Source of the DNA: Desulfobacterales bacterium
GTDB taxonomy: Bacteria; Desulfobacterota; Desulfobacteria; Desulfobacterales; Desulfosalsimonadaceae
DNA: 7,168 bases
Assembly (NCBI GenBank): GCA_007135795.1
Contig: SLIE01000086.1
Coordinates: 1-7,168, forward strand
Reading direction: 5' to 3'
This document shows positions 1-6,264 of the stretch, in pieces (position 1 is the first letter of the stretch; every line of letters begins with the position of its first letter). Made by a program: the position numbers and the translations under genes. The notes under the pieces were generated by a model. The model saw only the letters and a program-made list of their open reading frames with translations. It was not told the DNA's origin and did no database searches.

Positions 1-582
1 TGATTCCTTGGGATTGCCATAAGCAAACGCAAGATATGTTTTTTTTATTTGTCGCGATTTAAACAGTGACGTCAGGTAGGCATGTGCCTCTACATTTTTT
101 GCTACGATCAGGATGCCGCTGGTGTTTTTGTCAATGCGGTGAACAATACCCGGTCTGCCAGGCGTTCCAATATTTTCTGTTTCCGGGTAATGGTAGAGAA
201 TGCCATGTACAAGCGTACCGTTCCAATGGCCTGGGGCCGGGTGTACCACAAGACCGGGGGGCTTGTTAATCACAATAAGGCTTGAATCTTCATGAAGGAT
301 GTCAAGATCGACAGCTTCAGGTTGGATTTCATACAAGTCGGGGTCAACAGGGATTAAAATCGTGCCGGTGATGTGGTCCCCCGGTTGAAGACGATGCCCT
401 GGTTTTTTAATTTTACCATTTAACCTTATTTGTTCGGTTTTTATCATCTGACTTGCGTAATCACGGGAGCATCCCGCCAATCGGGAGGATACAACCTGAT
501 CAAAACGCATTCCAGTTTCATCCGGACAAATTATTATATTTATGCCGACAGTGATCTCCAAGTCAGGCGGGAGACACTTCAC
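1..582 (-). CDS. rluD: RluD/RluA-family 23S rRNA pseudouridine synthase, N-terminal 194 codons (partial)
   Basis: This gene encodes an enzyme that isomerises uridine to pseudouridine in RNA, most likely in 23S rRNA; the exact target site cannot be read from a fragment. Using the GTG start at 582, an S4 RNA-binding domain covers about residues 22-75 (GMRFDQVVSSRL, then IRLNGKIKK). The catalytic domain follows with INKPPGLVVHPAPG (105-118) and the signature GIVHRIDKNTSG, whose aspartate D151 is the expected nucleophile. The frame is open to the window edge, so roughly the last 120 residues of a typical 310-325 residue protein lie outside. GTG at 582 is preferred because GAGGAAGG lies 8 nt upstream; it overlaps carD by 20 bp. 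A TTG at 561 and an ATG at 510 are alternatives, but the ATG would remove the start of the S4 domain and the TTG lacks a ribosome binding site. The family call is firm; the RluD subfamily is inferred from the S4 domain. Confidence 0.88.
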   Translation of the reverse strand, partial: MKCLPPDLEITVGINIIICPDETGMRFDQVVSSRLAGCSRDYASQMIKTEQIRLNGKIKKPGHRLQPGDHITGTILIPVDPDLYEIQPEAVDLDILHEDSSLIVINKPPGLVVHPAPGHWNGTLVHGILYHYPETENIGTPGRPGIVHRIDKNTSGILIVAKNVEAHAYLTSLFKSRQIKKTYLAFAYGNPKES

Positions 583-1135
583 TGTTGGTACCTTCCTCTT
601 CCTCGATAAAGAACTCCTGGATGGTTTCCCAAACGACGGTTTCTTCCTTTTCAAGTGCTGTGCAAAGTTCTCGTAGCAGAAGGGTCTTTGATGTGTCGAG
701 CAGTTTTCTTTCACCAAAAGAAAGATCTTTGGTGAGTTTCAAGCAATAGAGATCGCGGAAGACTTCAGCAACGTCAAAAAGTGAACCGGATTTGATCTTA
801 TCCATATACTCTTTGTAACGTCTGTTCCAAGTCTGATTATCGTGAATATCATCTTTTTTTTCTTTTAAAAGATCAAAAATTGCCGGTACCTCTTTTCCGT
901 TGATCACAGGTCGCAATCCCACGGACTGTACATTGGCGGTCGGAATCATGATGACCATTCCGTTATCCAGAATTTTCATAATATAGAAATCATGATGCGT
1001 CCCATTGATAATTCGGCTTTCCACGGATTCGATTTGTCCCACACCATGTGCGGGATAAACAGCCAGATCTCCTATCTGAAAATCAACGCATGACTCGGCG
1101 GGTGCTTGATCTTGTGCCAGTACTTTTCCTATCAT
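563..1135 (-). CDS. carD: CarD/CdnL-family RNA polymerase-binding transcription regulator
   Basis: CarD/CdnL proteins bind the RNA polymerase beta subunit and stabilise open promoter complexes, notably at rRNA promoters in the systems studied. The 190-residue protein has the Tudor-like polymerase-interacting domain at about residues 19-75 (FQIGDLAVYPAHGVGQIESV; later MVIMIPTANVQSVGLRP). An all-helical DNA-binding domain follows at about 82-165, including the tryptophan W103 in QTWNRRYKEY that matches the position used to wedge the minor groove in characterised homologues, and SFGERKLLDTSKTLLLRELC. The ATG is supported by AGGTGA 6 nt upstream. Two things are unusual: about 17 residues precede the domain, which normally begins almost at the start codon, and there is a short acidic tail (EEEEG). 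The gene lies downstream of the hppA terminator, so it probably has its own promoter, though I see no convincing -35/-10 pair in 1136-1219. It overlaps the RluD-family gene. Confidence 0.93.
   Translation of the reverse strand: MIGKVLAQDQAPAESCVDFQIGDLAVYPAHGVGQIESVESRIINGTHHDFYIMKILDNGMVIMIPTANVQSVGLRPVINGKEVPAIFDLLKEKKDDIHDNQTWNRRYKEYMDKIKSGSLFDVAEVFRDLYCLKLTKDLSFGERKLLDTSKTLLLRELCTALEKEETVVWETIQEFFIEEEEGTNSEVSPA
591..598 (-). promoter_or_regulatory. Ribosome binding site inside carD, fixing the GTG start of the RluD-family gene
   Basis: On the minus strand GAGGAAGG sits 8 nt before a GTG at 582-580, inside the last carD codons. The same bases encode the acidic carD tail, so the match may be partly coincidental, but neither later candidate start (TTG 561, ATG 510) has a comparable site. 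The arrangement implies translational coupling of the two genes. Confidence 0.6.
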
Positions 1136-1219
1136 TTTATTTCACCTGATGAATTTATAAGTATGCAATATTTATTCCGAAAGAACATACCATACCATTT
1201 TTTCAAGTGAAAGGCAAAT

Positions 1220-1253
1220 AAAAAAGGGCCGGTGATAGTCACCGACCCTTTTT
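1220..1253 (-). terminator. Rho-independent terminator of hppA
   Basis: On the minus strand a 10-bp stem, GGGTCGGTGA pairing with TCACCGGCCC around a CTA loop (1226-1248), is directly followed by six T residues (1225-1220). Five A residues before the stem can extend the pairing with the T tract. The one non-Watson-Crick pair is G-U in this direction but C-A in the other, so the structure favours minus-strand termination. It begins 30 nt after the hppA stop codon, between hppA and carD. Confidence 0.88.
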
Positions 1254-1283
1254 ATACGTCTTAATTCAATACATCTGAATTAA

Positions 1284-3335
1284 TTACAGCAGGAATGGTA
1301 CCATCAGCAGTGCAACCACGTTGAGAATCTTGATCAACGGATTGATAGCCGGGCCGGCGGTATCCTTGTAGGGATCGCCGACGGTGTCGCCGGTAACAGC
1401 AGCCTTGTGAGCATCACTGCCCTTGCCGCCATAATAGCCGTCTTCAATGTATTTCTTTGCATTGTCCCATGCCGCGCCACCAGTGGTCATGGAGATTGCA
1501 ACGAAAAGGCCGGTCACGATACTACCGATGAGCAGACCACCCAGTGCGACGGGTCCCAAAAGGAAGCCGACCAGAACCGGTGCGACAACCGGAATGAGTG
1601 CCGGAACCAGCATTTCTTTGAGTGCGTGCTTGGTTACGATGTCAACACATGCACCGTAATCCGGTTTTTGTGTACCGTCCATGATGCCAGGCATTTCGCG
1701 GAACTGGCGACGAACTTCTTCAACAACGGCGCCAGCAGCTTTTCCAACGGCCTGCATTGCGATCGAGCCGAAAAGGTACGGCAGCAAACCACCAATGAAC
1801 AGACCAATAATAACATTGACATTGCTCAGGCTGAAATCAAATTGTTGAACAGTGTCTGCTGCACCAGCAATGATTTCGAATTCCAACACATAACAAGTGA
1901 AAAGCACCAGGGCGGCCAGGCCGGCAGAGCCGATAGCATATCCCTTTGTAACAGCCTTGGTGGTGTTACCAACAGCATCAAGCGGATCGGTAACATTTCG
2001 AACACTCTCGTCAAGATCGGCCATTTCGGCGATACCACCGGCGTTGTCGGTGATGGGGCCGTAAGCGTCAATTGCGATAACCATACCAGTCATGGAGAGC
2101 ATTGCAGTTGCGGCAATCGCTACACCGTAAAGCCCTGCAAAGCTATAAGCGATACCGATACCCGCGCAGATGGAAAGAACTGGAAGGGCAGTGGACTGCA
2201 TGCTGATGCCAAGACCGGCGATGATGTTTGTTCCATGACCGGTTGTAGAAGCTTCGGCCAGGTATTTGACCGGACCGAATTTGCCGGTGTAGTATTCTGT
2301 GATGATAACGATCAGAACGGTTAGTACAAGACCAACCATGGCAGAGAAGAAAAGGTTGATCCCGGGAATATCGCCAATCATTTCAATCTGTGTTACAGTG
2401 AAGAAATAGAAGACAATTGCAGCAAGAATCGCTGATCCGAACATCCCTTTGTACAGGGCGCCCATGATGTATTCATCTTTTCCAAGGCGAACAAATGAAA
2501 TCGCAATAAGTGATGCAATGATGGAGATCGCACCAAGAACCAACGGATAATAAACCGCCATGGGGAACTCGGGATAATACAGCGCGCCAAGCAGCATTGC
2601 GGCAACCAGGGTTACAACGTATGTTTCGTAAAGGTCGGCTGCCATTCCGGCGCAGTCACCAACGTTGTCCCCAACGTTATCAGCGATAGTTGCGGGGTTT
2701 CTTGGATCATCTTCCGGTATACCGGCTTCAACCTTACCAACAAGGTCGGCACCAACATCTGCTGCCTTGGTAAAGATACCACCACCGAGACGCGCGAAGA
2801 TGGAGATAAGACTTCCACCGAAGCCCAAGGCAACGAGCGGGGTGATGTGTGTATGAGTGTCGATGATCTCGGCATCGCCTAACAGAAAATAAAAATATCC
2901 GGCGATGGAAGTCAAGGCAAGACCCGCAACCAGCATACCCGTTACGGAACCACCGCGGAAGGCCATTTTCAGGCCAGCGGCCAATCCGCTCTTGGCTGCT
3001 TCGGTTGTACGGACATTTGCCAGAACCGATACCCGCATCCCGATGTAACCGGCCAGGTATGATGCAACCGCACCAACCAGGAAGCCTATGGCGGTTAAGC
3101 TGCCCAGACCGATCCAGATTACGATCAGTATGATGACACCAACCACGCTCATGGTTTTCAGCTGTCGGTTAAGATACGCGATTGCGCCTTCCTCGATTGC
3201 GGCTGCAATCTCTCTCATCTTTTCGTTCCCATCGGGTGCTTTTTTGATCATGCCGGCGACGATCAGGGAATATGCTATTCCTATCGCCCCGATGATCGCT
3301 GCAACCAAGGGGATGTTTGCCATCAATGTTTCCAT
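1284..3335 (-). CDS. hppA: K+-independent H+-translocating membrane-bound pyrophosphatase
   Basis: This integral membrane enzyme hydrolyses inorganic pyrophosphate and pumps protons across the cytoplasmic membrane, or can run in reverse. At 683 residues it is full length for the family, with many hydrophobic segments and a C-terminus ending in a membrane helix. The substrate and Mg-binding motifs are intact: [11 protein letters not shown] (193-203) with [20 protein letters not shown] following, [14 protein letters not shown] (421-434), and [15 protein letters not shown] (648-662). Subclass is indicated by [10 protein letters not shown]: lysine at 460 and threonine at 463, where K+-dependent enzymes carry alanine and usually glycine or alanine. 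Hence it is predicted K+-independent and proton-pumping. The ATG at 3335 has AGGGAGG 4 nt upstream, slightly close; an ATG four codons further in is less well placed. It sits between pth and carD with a 104-bp leader and its own terminator, so it is probably a separate transcription unit inside a translation-related cluster. Confidence 0.97.
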   Translation of the reverse strand: METLMANIPLVAAIIGAIGIAYSLIVAGMIKKAPDGNEKMREIAAAIEEGAIAYLNRQLKTMSVVGVIILIVIWIGLGSLTAIGFLVGAVASYLAGYIGMRVSVLANVRTTEAAKSGLAAGLKMAFRGGSVTGMLVAGLALTSIAGYFYFLLGDAEIIDTHTHITPLVALGFGGSLISIFARLGGGIFTKAADVGADLVGKVEAGIPEDDPRNPATIADNVGDNVGDCAGMAADLYETYVVTLVAAMLLGALYYPEFPMAVYYPLVLGAISIIASLIAISFVRLGKDEYIMGALYKGMFGSAILAAIVFYFFTVTQIEMIGDIPGINLFFSAMVGLVLTVLIVIITEYYTGKFGPVKYLAEASTTGHGTNIIAGLGISMQSTALPVLSICAGIGIAYSFAGLYGVAIAATAMLSMTGMVIAIDAYGPITDNAGGIAEMADLDESVRNVTDPLDAVGNTTKAVTKGYAIGSAGLAALVLFTCYVLEFEIIAGAADTVQQFDFSLSNVNVIIGLFIGGLLPYLFGSIAMQAVGKAAGAVVEEVRRQFREMPGIMDGTQKPDYGACVDIVTKHALKEMLVPALIPVVAPVLVGFLLGPVALGGLLIGSIVTGLFVAISMTTGGAAWDNAKKYIEDGYYGGKGSDAHKAAVTGDTVGDPYKDTAGPAINPLIKILNVVALLMVPFLL

Positions 3336-3359
3336 ACTTCCTCCCTTAAAACATTACGG

Positions 3360-3387
3360 TTAATAGAACATAAGACTACCAATCCAA
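3360..3387 (-). promoter_or_regulatory. Possible hppA promoter (weak -35/-10 pair)
   Basis: On the minus strand TTGGAT (3387-3382) and TATTAA (3365-3360) are separated by 16 bp. A transcript starting about 7 nt after the -10 would have a leader of roughly 17 nt carrying the AGGGAGG ribosome binding site. Both boxes match the sigma-70 consensus only partly. Competing candidates are the two perfect TATAAT hexamers in the repeat at 3420-3451, which lack a good -35 box. Confidence 0.25.
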
Positions 3388-3419
3388 TACCACTTACTTT
3401 CTCTTTATCGGCTATCAAT

Positions 3420-3451
3420 AAAATTATAGCTTTTCAAAATTATAGCTTTTC
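3420..3451 (-). repeat. Perfect 16-bp tandem duplication across the pth stop codon
   Basis: On the minus strand GAAAAGCTATAATTTT occurs twice without a gap, at 3451-3436 and 3435-3420. The first copy carries the last three pth codons (Glu-Lys-Leu) and the TAA stop; the second lies wholly in the intergenic DNA. Each copy contains the hexamer TATAAT. The lack of any mismatch suggests a recent slippage or duplication event that left the Pth protein unchanged. Confidence 0.95.
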
Positions 3452-4021
3452 GTTGTACTCGTTCATAGCTGTAGATGGTCCTCGTTTCAATATCGTTTCC
3501 ACAGCGCATCGAACTGTTTCAAGTACTTTCCGGTAATGGTCCATTTCGTGTTTTGAAATTTTCCCGAGTACAAAATCTGTGACATCAGGTTTGTTTGATG
3601 GACGTCCTATACCGATTCTGATTCTTGTGAATTCATTGGTTCCCAGTGTATCGATAATGGACCGGACTCCTTTGTGTCCGCCGTGTCCGCCACCAGCTTT
3701 GATCTTGATTCTTCCACTGTCAAGATCCATATCATCATGTATGATCAGTATATTTTCGTTATGGATGTCGAAGTATCGTGCCAGTTGACAAACAGGGGGA
3801 CCGCTTCTGTTCATATAATCCATGGGTTGAGCAATTATCGTGGCAATATTGTCTATGGATCCCCGACCCATAAGGTTCTTGAACATATTGCGATTAAGCG
3901 TGATCTTATAATGCGCGCTTAAATTGTCAATTGCCATGAAACCAATGTTATGGCGTGTATGCGCATATGTTTTTCCGGGGTTGCCCAATCCGGCAATCAG
4001 CCAGCGGTCAGTGCTCGTCAT
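3440..4021 (-). CDS. pth: Peptidyl-tRNA hydrolase
   Basis: Pth cleaves the ester bond of peptidyl-tRNAs released from stalled ribosomes, recycling tRNA in the cytoplasm. The 193-residue length is normal for bacterial Pth. Visible motifs are LIAGLGNPGKTYAHTRHNIGF (about 8-28) with N14 and catalytic H24, PMDYMNRSG with N71, HDDMDLDSGRIKIK with D96 matching the aspartate that positions the catalytic histidine, and GGGHGGHKGVRSI near residue 110. In the last motif lysine replaces the asparagine of the E. coli enzyme (GGHNG); I believe a basic residue here is common in related bacteria. The ATG at 4021 fits the start of the conserved fold, yet no clear Shine-Dalgarno sequence precedes it; instead a perfect palindrome lies 2 nt upstream. 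It follows rplY after 120 bp, a classic bacterial neighbour pair. Confidence 0.96.
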   Translation of the reverse strand: MTSTDRWLIAGLGNPGKTYAHTRHNIGFMAIDNLSAHYKITLNRNMFKNLMGRGSIDNIATIIAQPMDYMNRSGPPVCQLARYFDIHNENILIIHDDMDLDSGRIKIKAGGGHGGHKGVRSIIDTLGTNEFTRIRIGIGRPSNKPDVTDFVLGKISKHEMDHYRKVLETVRCAVETILKRGPSTAMNEYNEKL

Positions 4022-4023
4022 GA

Positions 4024-4035
4024 GGCAAATTTGCC
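4024..4035. repeat. Perfect 12-bp palindrome just upstream of pth
   Basis: GGCAAATTTGCC is its own reverse complement and ends 2 nt before the pth start codon, where a ribosome binding site would be expected. It could be a dimeric operator or occur by chance; there is no second copy nearby that I noticed. Confidence 0.6.
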
Positions 4036-4141
4036 CAGTTCCGGAGTATCATCTACATACCTCAGAACGGCAAAACCAAAAAATCCGGTTTTCCCTGGCA
4101 TCGATATTTGCAGATTACCTGGAATACATGTCTGGCTTGTA

Positions 4142-4792
4142 TTATTCGTTTTCGCTCTCGTCGGCAGACTCATCCTTTTCTGCGCCTTCTTCGCCTTCAG
4201 CTTCTTCTTCAGCCTCTTCGGGTACTTCCATTTTCGGGCTTACGACGGTTACAACAGTAAAGTCTACATCGTAAGGTATTTCCACATCCCCCCCGACTTC
4301 AATTTCACTCACATGGAGGGAATCTCCAACTTCCATGTTTGATACATCGATGTCGATTTGCTCCGGGATATTTAATGGAAGGCAGTATACTTCCAGTTCG
4401 CGTCGGAGGATTTGGAGGATCCCTCCTTCTTCGACGCCTTTTGGGGTTCCGACCGGGTTTATATATACCATGGTCGCAATTTTTTTGTCCATACGAATTT
4501 CAAGTAGATCAAGGTGAAGGTAATGGGCCTTCACCGGGTCTCGCTGTAGTTCTTTGACCATGACGGTTTTGTCGTAGGGTTGATTACCGGTTATTGCGAG
4601 CTTGATAAGACCCCGGGAGTAATGAGGGCTGTTGAACATTTTTTCAAGTTCACTCGATTCAACGCTGATCATTATATTGTCGGTACCGGAGCCATAAAGG
4701 ATCGCGGGAATTCTTCCTTCACGTCTGAGAGTTCTTGCCGCTCCCTTACCGACGGTTTGCCGTGTTTGAGCGGTTAGTTTTGCAATATCCAA
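4142..4792 (-). CDS. rplY: 50S ribosomal protein L25, long CTC/TL5 form
   Basis: L25 binds 5S rRNA in the large ribosomal subunit; the long form is also called general stress protein CTC. The 216-residue protein has the L25 beta-barrel domain at about residues 4-92 (KLTAQTRQTVGKGAARTLRR, then GRIPAILYG), the TL5/CTC C-terminal beta domain at about 99-186 (LPLNIPEQIDIDVSNMEVGD), and a strongly acidic, low-complexity tail from about 189 to 216. Short gamma-proteobacterial L25 lacks the second domain. The start is TTG at 4792, with GGAGG exactly 8 nt upstream. An ATG at 4799 is out of frame and only 1 nt from the GGAGG, so it is not the start. The gene is 38 bp after prs, with no terminator between, consistent with a prs-rplY-pth operon. 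Confidence 0.96.
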   Translation of the reverse strand: MDIAKLTAQTRQTVGKGAARTLRREGRIPAILYGSGTDNIMISVESSELEKMFNSPHYSRGLIKLAITGNQPYDKTVMVKELQRDPVKAHYLHLDLLEIRMDKKIATMVYINPVGTPKGVEEGGILQILRRELEVYCLPLNIPEQIDIDVSNMEVGDSLHVSEIEVGGDVEIPYDVDFTVVTVVSPKMEVPEEAEEEAEGEEGAEKDESADESENE

Positions 4793-4800
4793 AAGTCATG

Positions 4801-4805
4801 CCTCC
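4801..4805 (-). promoter_or_regulatory. Ribosome binding site fixing the rplY TTG start
   Basis: GGAGG on the minus strand is separated by 8 nt (CATGACTT) from TTG at 4792-4790. The spacer contains an out-of-frame ATG that is too close to the site to initiate efficiently. The TTG start yields the usual L25 N-terminus, so automated calls choosing the ATG or a later codon would be wrong. Confidence 0.85.
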
Positions 4806-4830
4806 ATTGATATGTATTGTTATACAGTAT

Positions 4831-5778
4831 TTATATAAATAGGGAAGTTACAGAGTCGCCATTATGACTGCGAATGATCGCCTCTCCAAACAATCTTGCG
4901 ATGGAAAGCGTGACAATTTTGTCACATTTTTTCTTGGATTCCGTCATGGCAATTGTATCCGTAACAACCAGTGATTTTATGCTGGAATTGTTTATCCGAT
5001 CAATGGCAGGGCCGGAAAGAACCGCGTGCGTGCAGCATGCGTGAACTTCCTTTGCCCCATGTTTCATCAGTGAATTTGCTGCCTCGGTCATTGTGCCGGC
5101 AGTGTCGACCATATCATCCAGAATAACGACTTTTTTGTCTTGAACGTTGCCGATGACGGCCATTGCCTTGGCCTGATTTGGAGCGGTGCGCCGTTTGTCG
5201 ACAATGGCAAGCCCTGCATTCAGTCGTTTGGCAAAGGCGCGTGCCCGCTCGACGCCGCCTGCATCCGGTGAAACAATAACCAGATCCCCACCAAAGGCTT
5301 TTCGCATGTGTTCGATTAGAACAGGTGCGGCAAAAAGGTTGTCAACGGGGATATCGAAAAAGCCCTGAATCTGTCCAGCGTGAAGATCCATGGTAATCAC
5401 CCTGTTCGCCCCTGCCGTGGTCAACAGGTTTGCCACCAGCTTTGCACTGATCGGGACTCGGGGAGCGACTTTCTTGTCCTGCCGGGCATAGCCGAAATAG
5501 GGAATAACGACCGTGATCCGTCTTGGGGAACTGCGCTTGAATGCATCTATGAGCAAAAGCAGTTCGACCAGATTCTCATTGACGGGGAAGGATGTTGATT
5601 GAACGACGAAAACATCTTTGGCGCGGACATTGTCATCGATTTCGATCTGGACCTCGCCATCGCTGAAACGCTTGACTTTGGCATTGCCTGGAGGTTGTCC
5701 CAGGTATTTGCAAATGTCAGTTGCAAGTGCAGGGTTCGCATTGCCTGTAAATATTATATATCCGTTATTTTTTTCCAT
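4831..5778 (-). CDS. prs: Ribose-phosphate diphosphokinase (PRPP synthetase, class I)
   Basis: This cytoplasmic enzyme transfers pyrophosphate from ATP to ribose 5-phosphate, making PRPP for purine, pyrimidine, NAD, histidine and tryptophan synthesis. At 315 residues it has the standard class I length. Motifs in order: [15 protein letters not shown] (38-52), YARQDKK (97-103) for ATP binding, [12 protein letters not shown] (130-141) with metal-binding H133, [17 protein letters not shown] (170-186), catalytic VDKRR (193-197, with K195 and R197), and the ribose-phosphate loop [17 protein letters not shown] (218-234). No key residue is missing. The ATG at 5778 matches the family's N-terminus, but no Shine-Dalgarno sequence lies at normal distance (the nearest AGGA is about 17 nt away). 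A 31-codon ORF overlaps this start by 14 nt and may couple translation. It is the likely first protein gene of a prs-rplY-pth unit. Confidence 0.98.
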   Translation of the reverse strand: MEKNNGYIIFTGNANPALATDICKYLGQPPGNAKVKRFSDGEVQIEIDDNVRAKDVFVVQSTSFPVNENLVELLLLIDAFKRSSPRRITVVIPYFGYARQDKKVAPRVPISAKLVANLLTTAGANRVITMDLHAGQIQGFFDIPVDNLFAAPVLIEHMRKAFGGDLVIVSPDAGGVERARAFAKRLNAGLAIVDKRRTAPNQAKAMAVIGNVQDKKVVILDDMVDTAGTMTEAANSLMKHGAKEVHACCTHAVLSGPAIDRINNSSIKSLVVTDTIAMTESKKKCDKIVTLSIARLFGEAIIRSHNGDSVTSLFI

Positions 5779-5860
5779 TGTGGTCGACGTCGGGTCCTGT
5801 CTGCTCCAGTGTTAAGAGTTGATTCGCATTTATCCGGAATTGCTTTTCCCCTGTTTTCAT
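5765..5860 (-). CDS. Possible 31-residue leader peptide overlapping the prs start
   Basis: An ATG at 5860 opens a 31-codon frame ending in TAA at 5767-5765, 14 nt inside prs and in a different frame. The peptide begins [16 protein letters not shown] and ends DVDHNGKK; it is polar, with no signal peptide or membrane segment, and I do not recognise it. There is no clear ribosome binding site, and the frame is open for about 50 codons upstream without a start, so chance is a real possibility. The case for it is only the overlap with an otherwise poorly ribosome-bound prs start. Confidence 0.22.
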   Translation of the reverse strand: MKTGEKQFRINANQLLTLEQTGPDVDHNGKK

Positions 5861-6112
5861 GTCTTGTTCAGGATAAACCTTTAACCTGCAACATATGTTC
5901 GGATTTCCTCGGGGGTTAAAGATTTCGGATGTGTGCCAGTTTATTGACTGATCAAGAGATCTGCCGGACCGTGAAATCGTCTGCCGGTTCCAATCGCGGC
6001 AATGAGTTGTTCAACTTTATTCGCAAGACAAAGCGAAAATCGTAAACCGTGTTGAAGTTTAATCGACAAGCGTTTGGTCAAAATCCTGATTCATCGACGA
6101 TTAACTTAAAAG
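5779..6112. other. 334-bp tRNA-Gln/prs intergenic region, no confident gene
   Basis: Apart from the possible 31-codon ORF at its prs end I find no gene. It contains an 8-bp direct repeat TCTGCCGG at 5960-5967 and 5980-5987 (period 20 bp), a widely spaced inverted repeat TTAATCG / CGATTAA (6059-6065 and 6098-6104), and a small hairpin TTGA-CTGA-TCAA at 5944-5955. I could not assign a promoter with both boxes near consensus, nor recognise a known riboswitch. Its length makes it the likely site of the prs promoter and any PRPP or purine-linked control. Confidence 0.5.
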
Positions 6113-6187
6113 TGGCTGGGGCGGGAGGATTCGAACCTCCGAATGCAGGAACCAAAGTCCTGTGTCTTACCGCTTGACGACGCCCCA
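6113..6187 (-). tRNA. tRNA-Gln(UUG), CCA end encoded
   Basis: The 75-nt minus-strand sequence folds as a tRNA. The 7-bp acceptor stem pairs TGGGGCG with CGCCCCA, then the discriminator G and encoded CCA. The anticodon arm is CAGGA-CTTTGGT-TCCTG with anticodon TTG, and the T arm is GGAGG-TTCGAAT-CCTCC. The UUG anticodon reads CAA and, by wobble, CAG. Many bacteria lacking glutaminyl-tRNA synthetase charge it through the GatCAB route; nothing here decides that. Its place between ispE and prs is a recurring arrangement in Desulfobacterota as I recall. Confidence 0.97.
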
Positions 6188-6200
6188 GTAAGAAACTTTA

Positions 6201-6229
6201 ACTATACCCTTATATGCGAACCGGGAAAT
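6201..6229 (-). promoter_or_regulatory. Possible tRNA-Gln promoter
   Basis: TATAGT on the minus strand (6206-6201) lies 13 nt before the mature tRNA 5' end, the right distance for a tRNA with a leader of about six nt. The -35 position 17 bp further up reads ATTTCC, a poor match, so the call rests mainly on the -10 box. The tRNA could instead be processed from the ispE transcript, as no terminator separates them. Confidence 0.3.
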
Positions 6230-6264
6230 ACTATTTGTCCGCATGGGTTTGATTCGTTTGTATA

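Noticed and set aside
1154..1182. TTTCGG - 17 bp - TATAAA as the carD promoter
   Set aside because: The -35 box is poor and transcription would start at the carD ribosome binding site, leaving almost no leader.
1407..2324. A 305-codon plus-strand open frame opposite hppA
   Set aside because: It is antisense to an unmistakable pyrophosphatase gene, is rich in Asn, Cys and His in a non-protein-like pattern, and matches no family I recognise; it is a codon-bias shadow.
4097..4120. Short hairpin AAAACC/GGTTTT between rplY and pth as a terminator
   Set aside because: The stem is about six pairs, mostly A-T, and no T tract follows on the minus strand, so termination is not supported.
3924..4342. 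Two plus-strand open frames of 116 and 130 codons covering the pth/rplY junction
   Set aside because: They overlap pth and rplY on the opposite strand. The serine/phenylalanine-rich stretches are the complement of the acidic Glu-rich tail of L25, so they are artefacts.
5599..5919. A 106-codon plus-strand open frame at the prs 5' end
   Set aside because: Most of it is the complement of the conserved prs N-terminus; no ribosome site or recognisable product.
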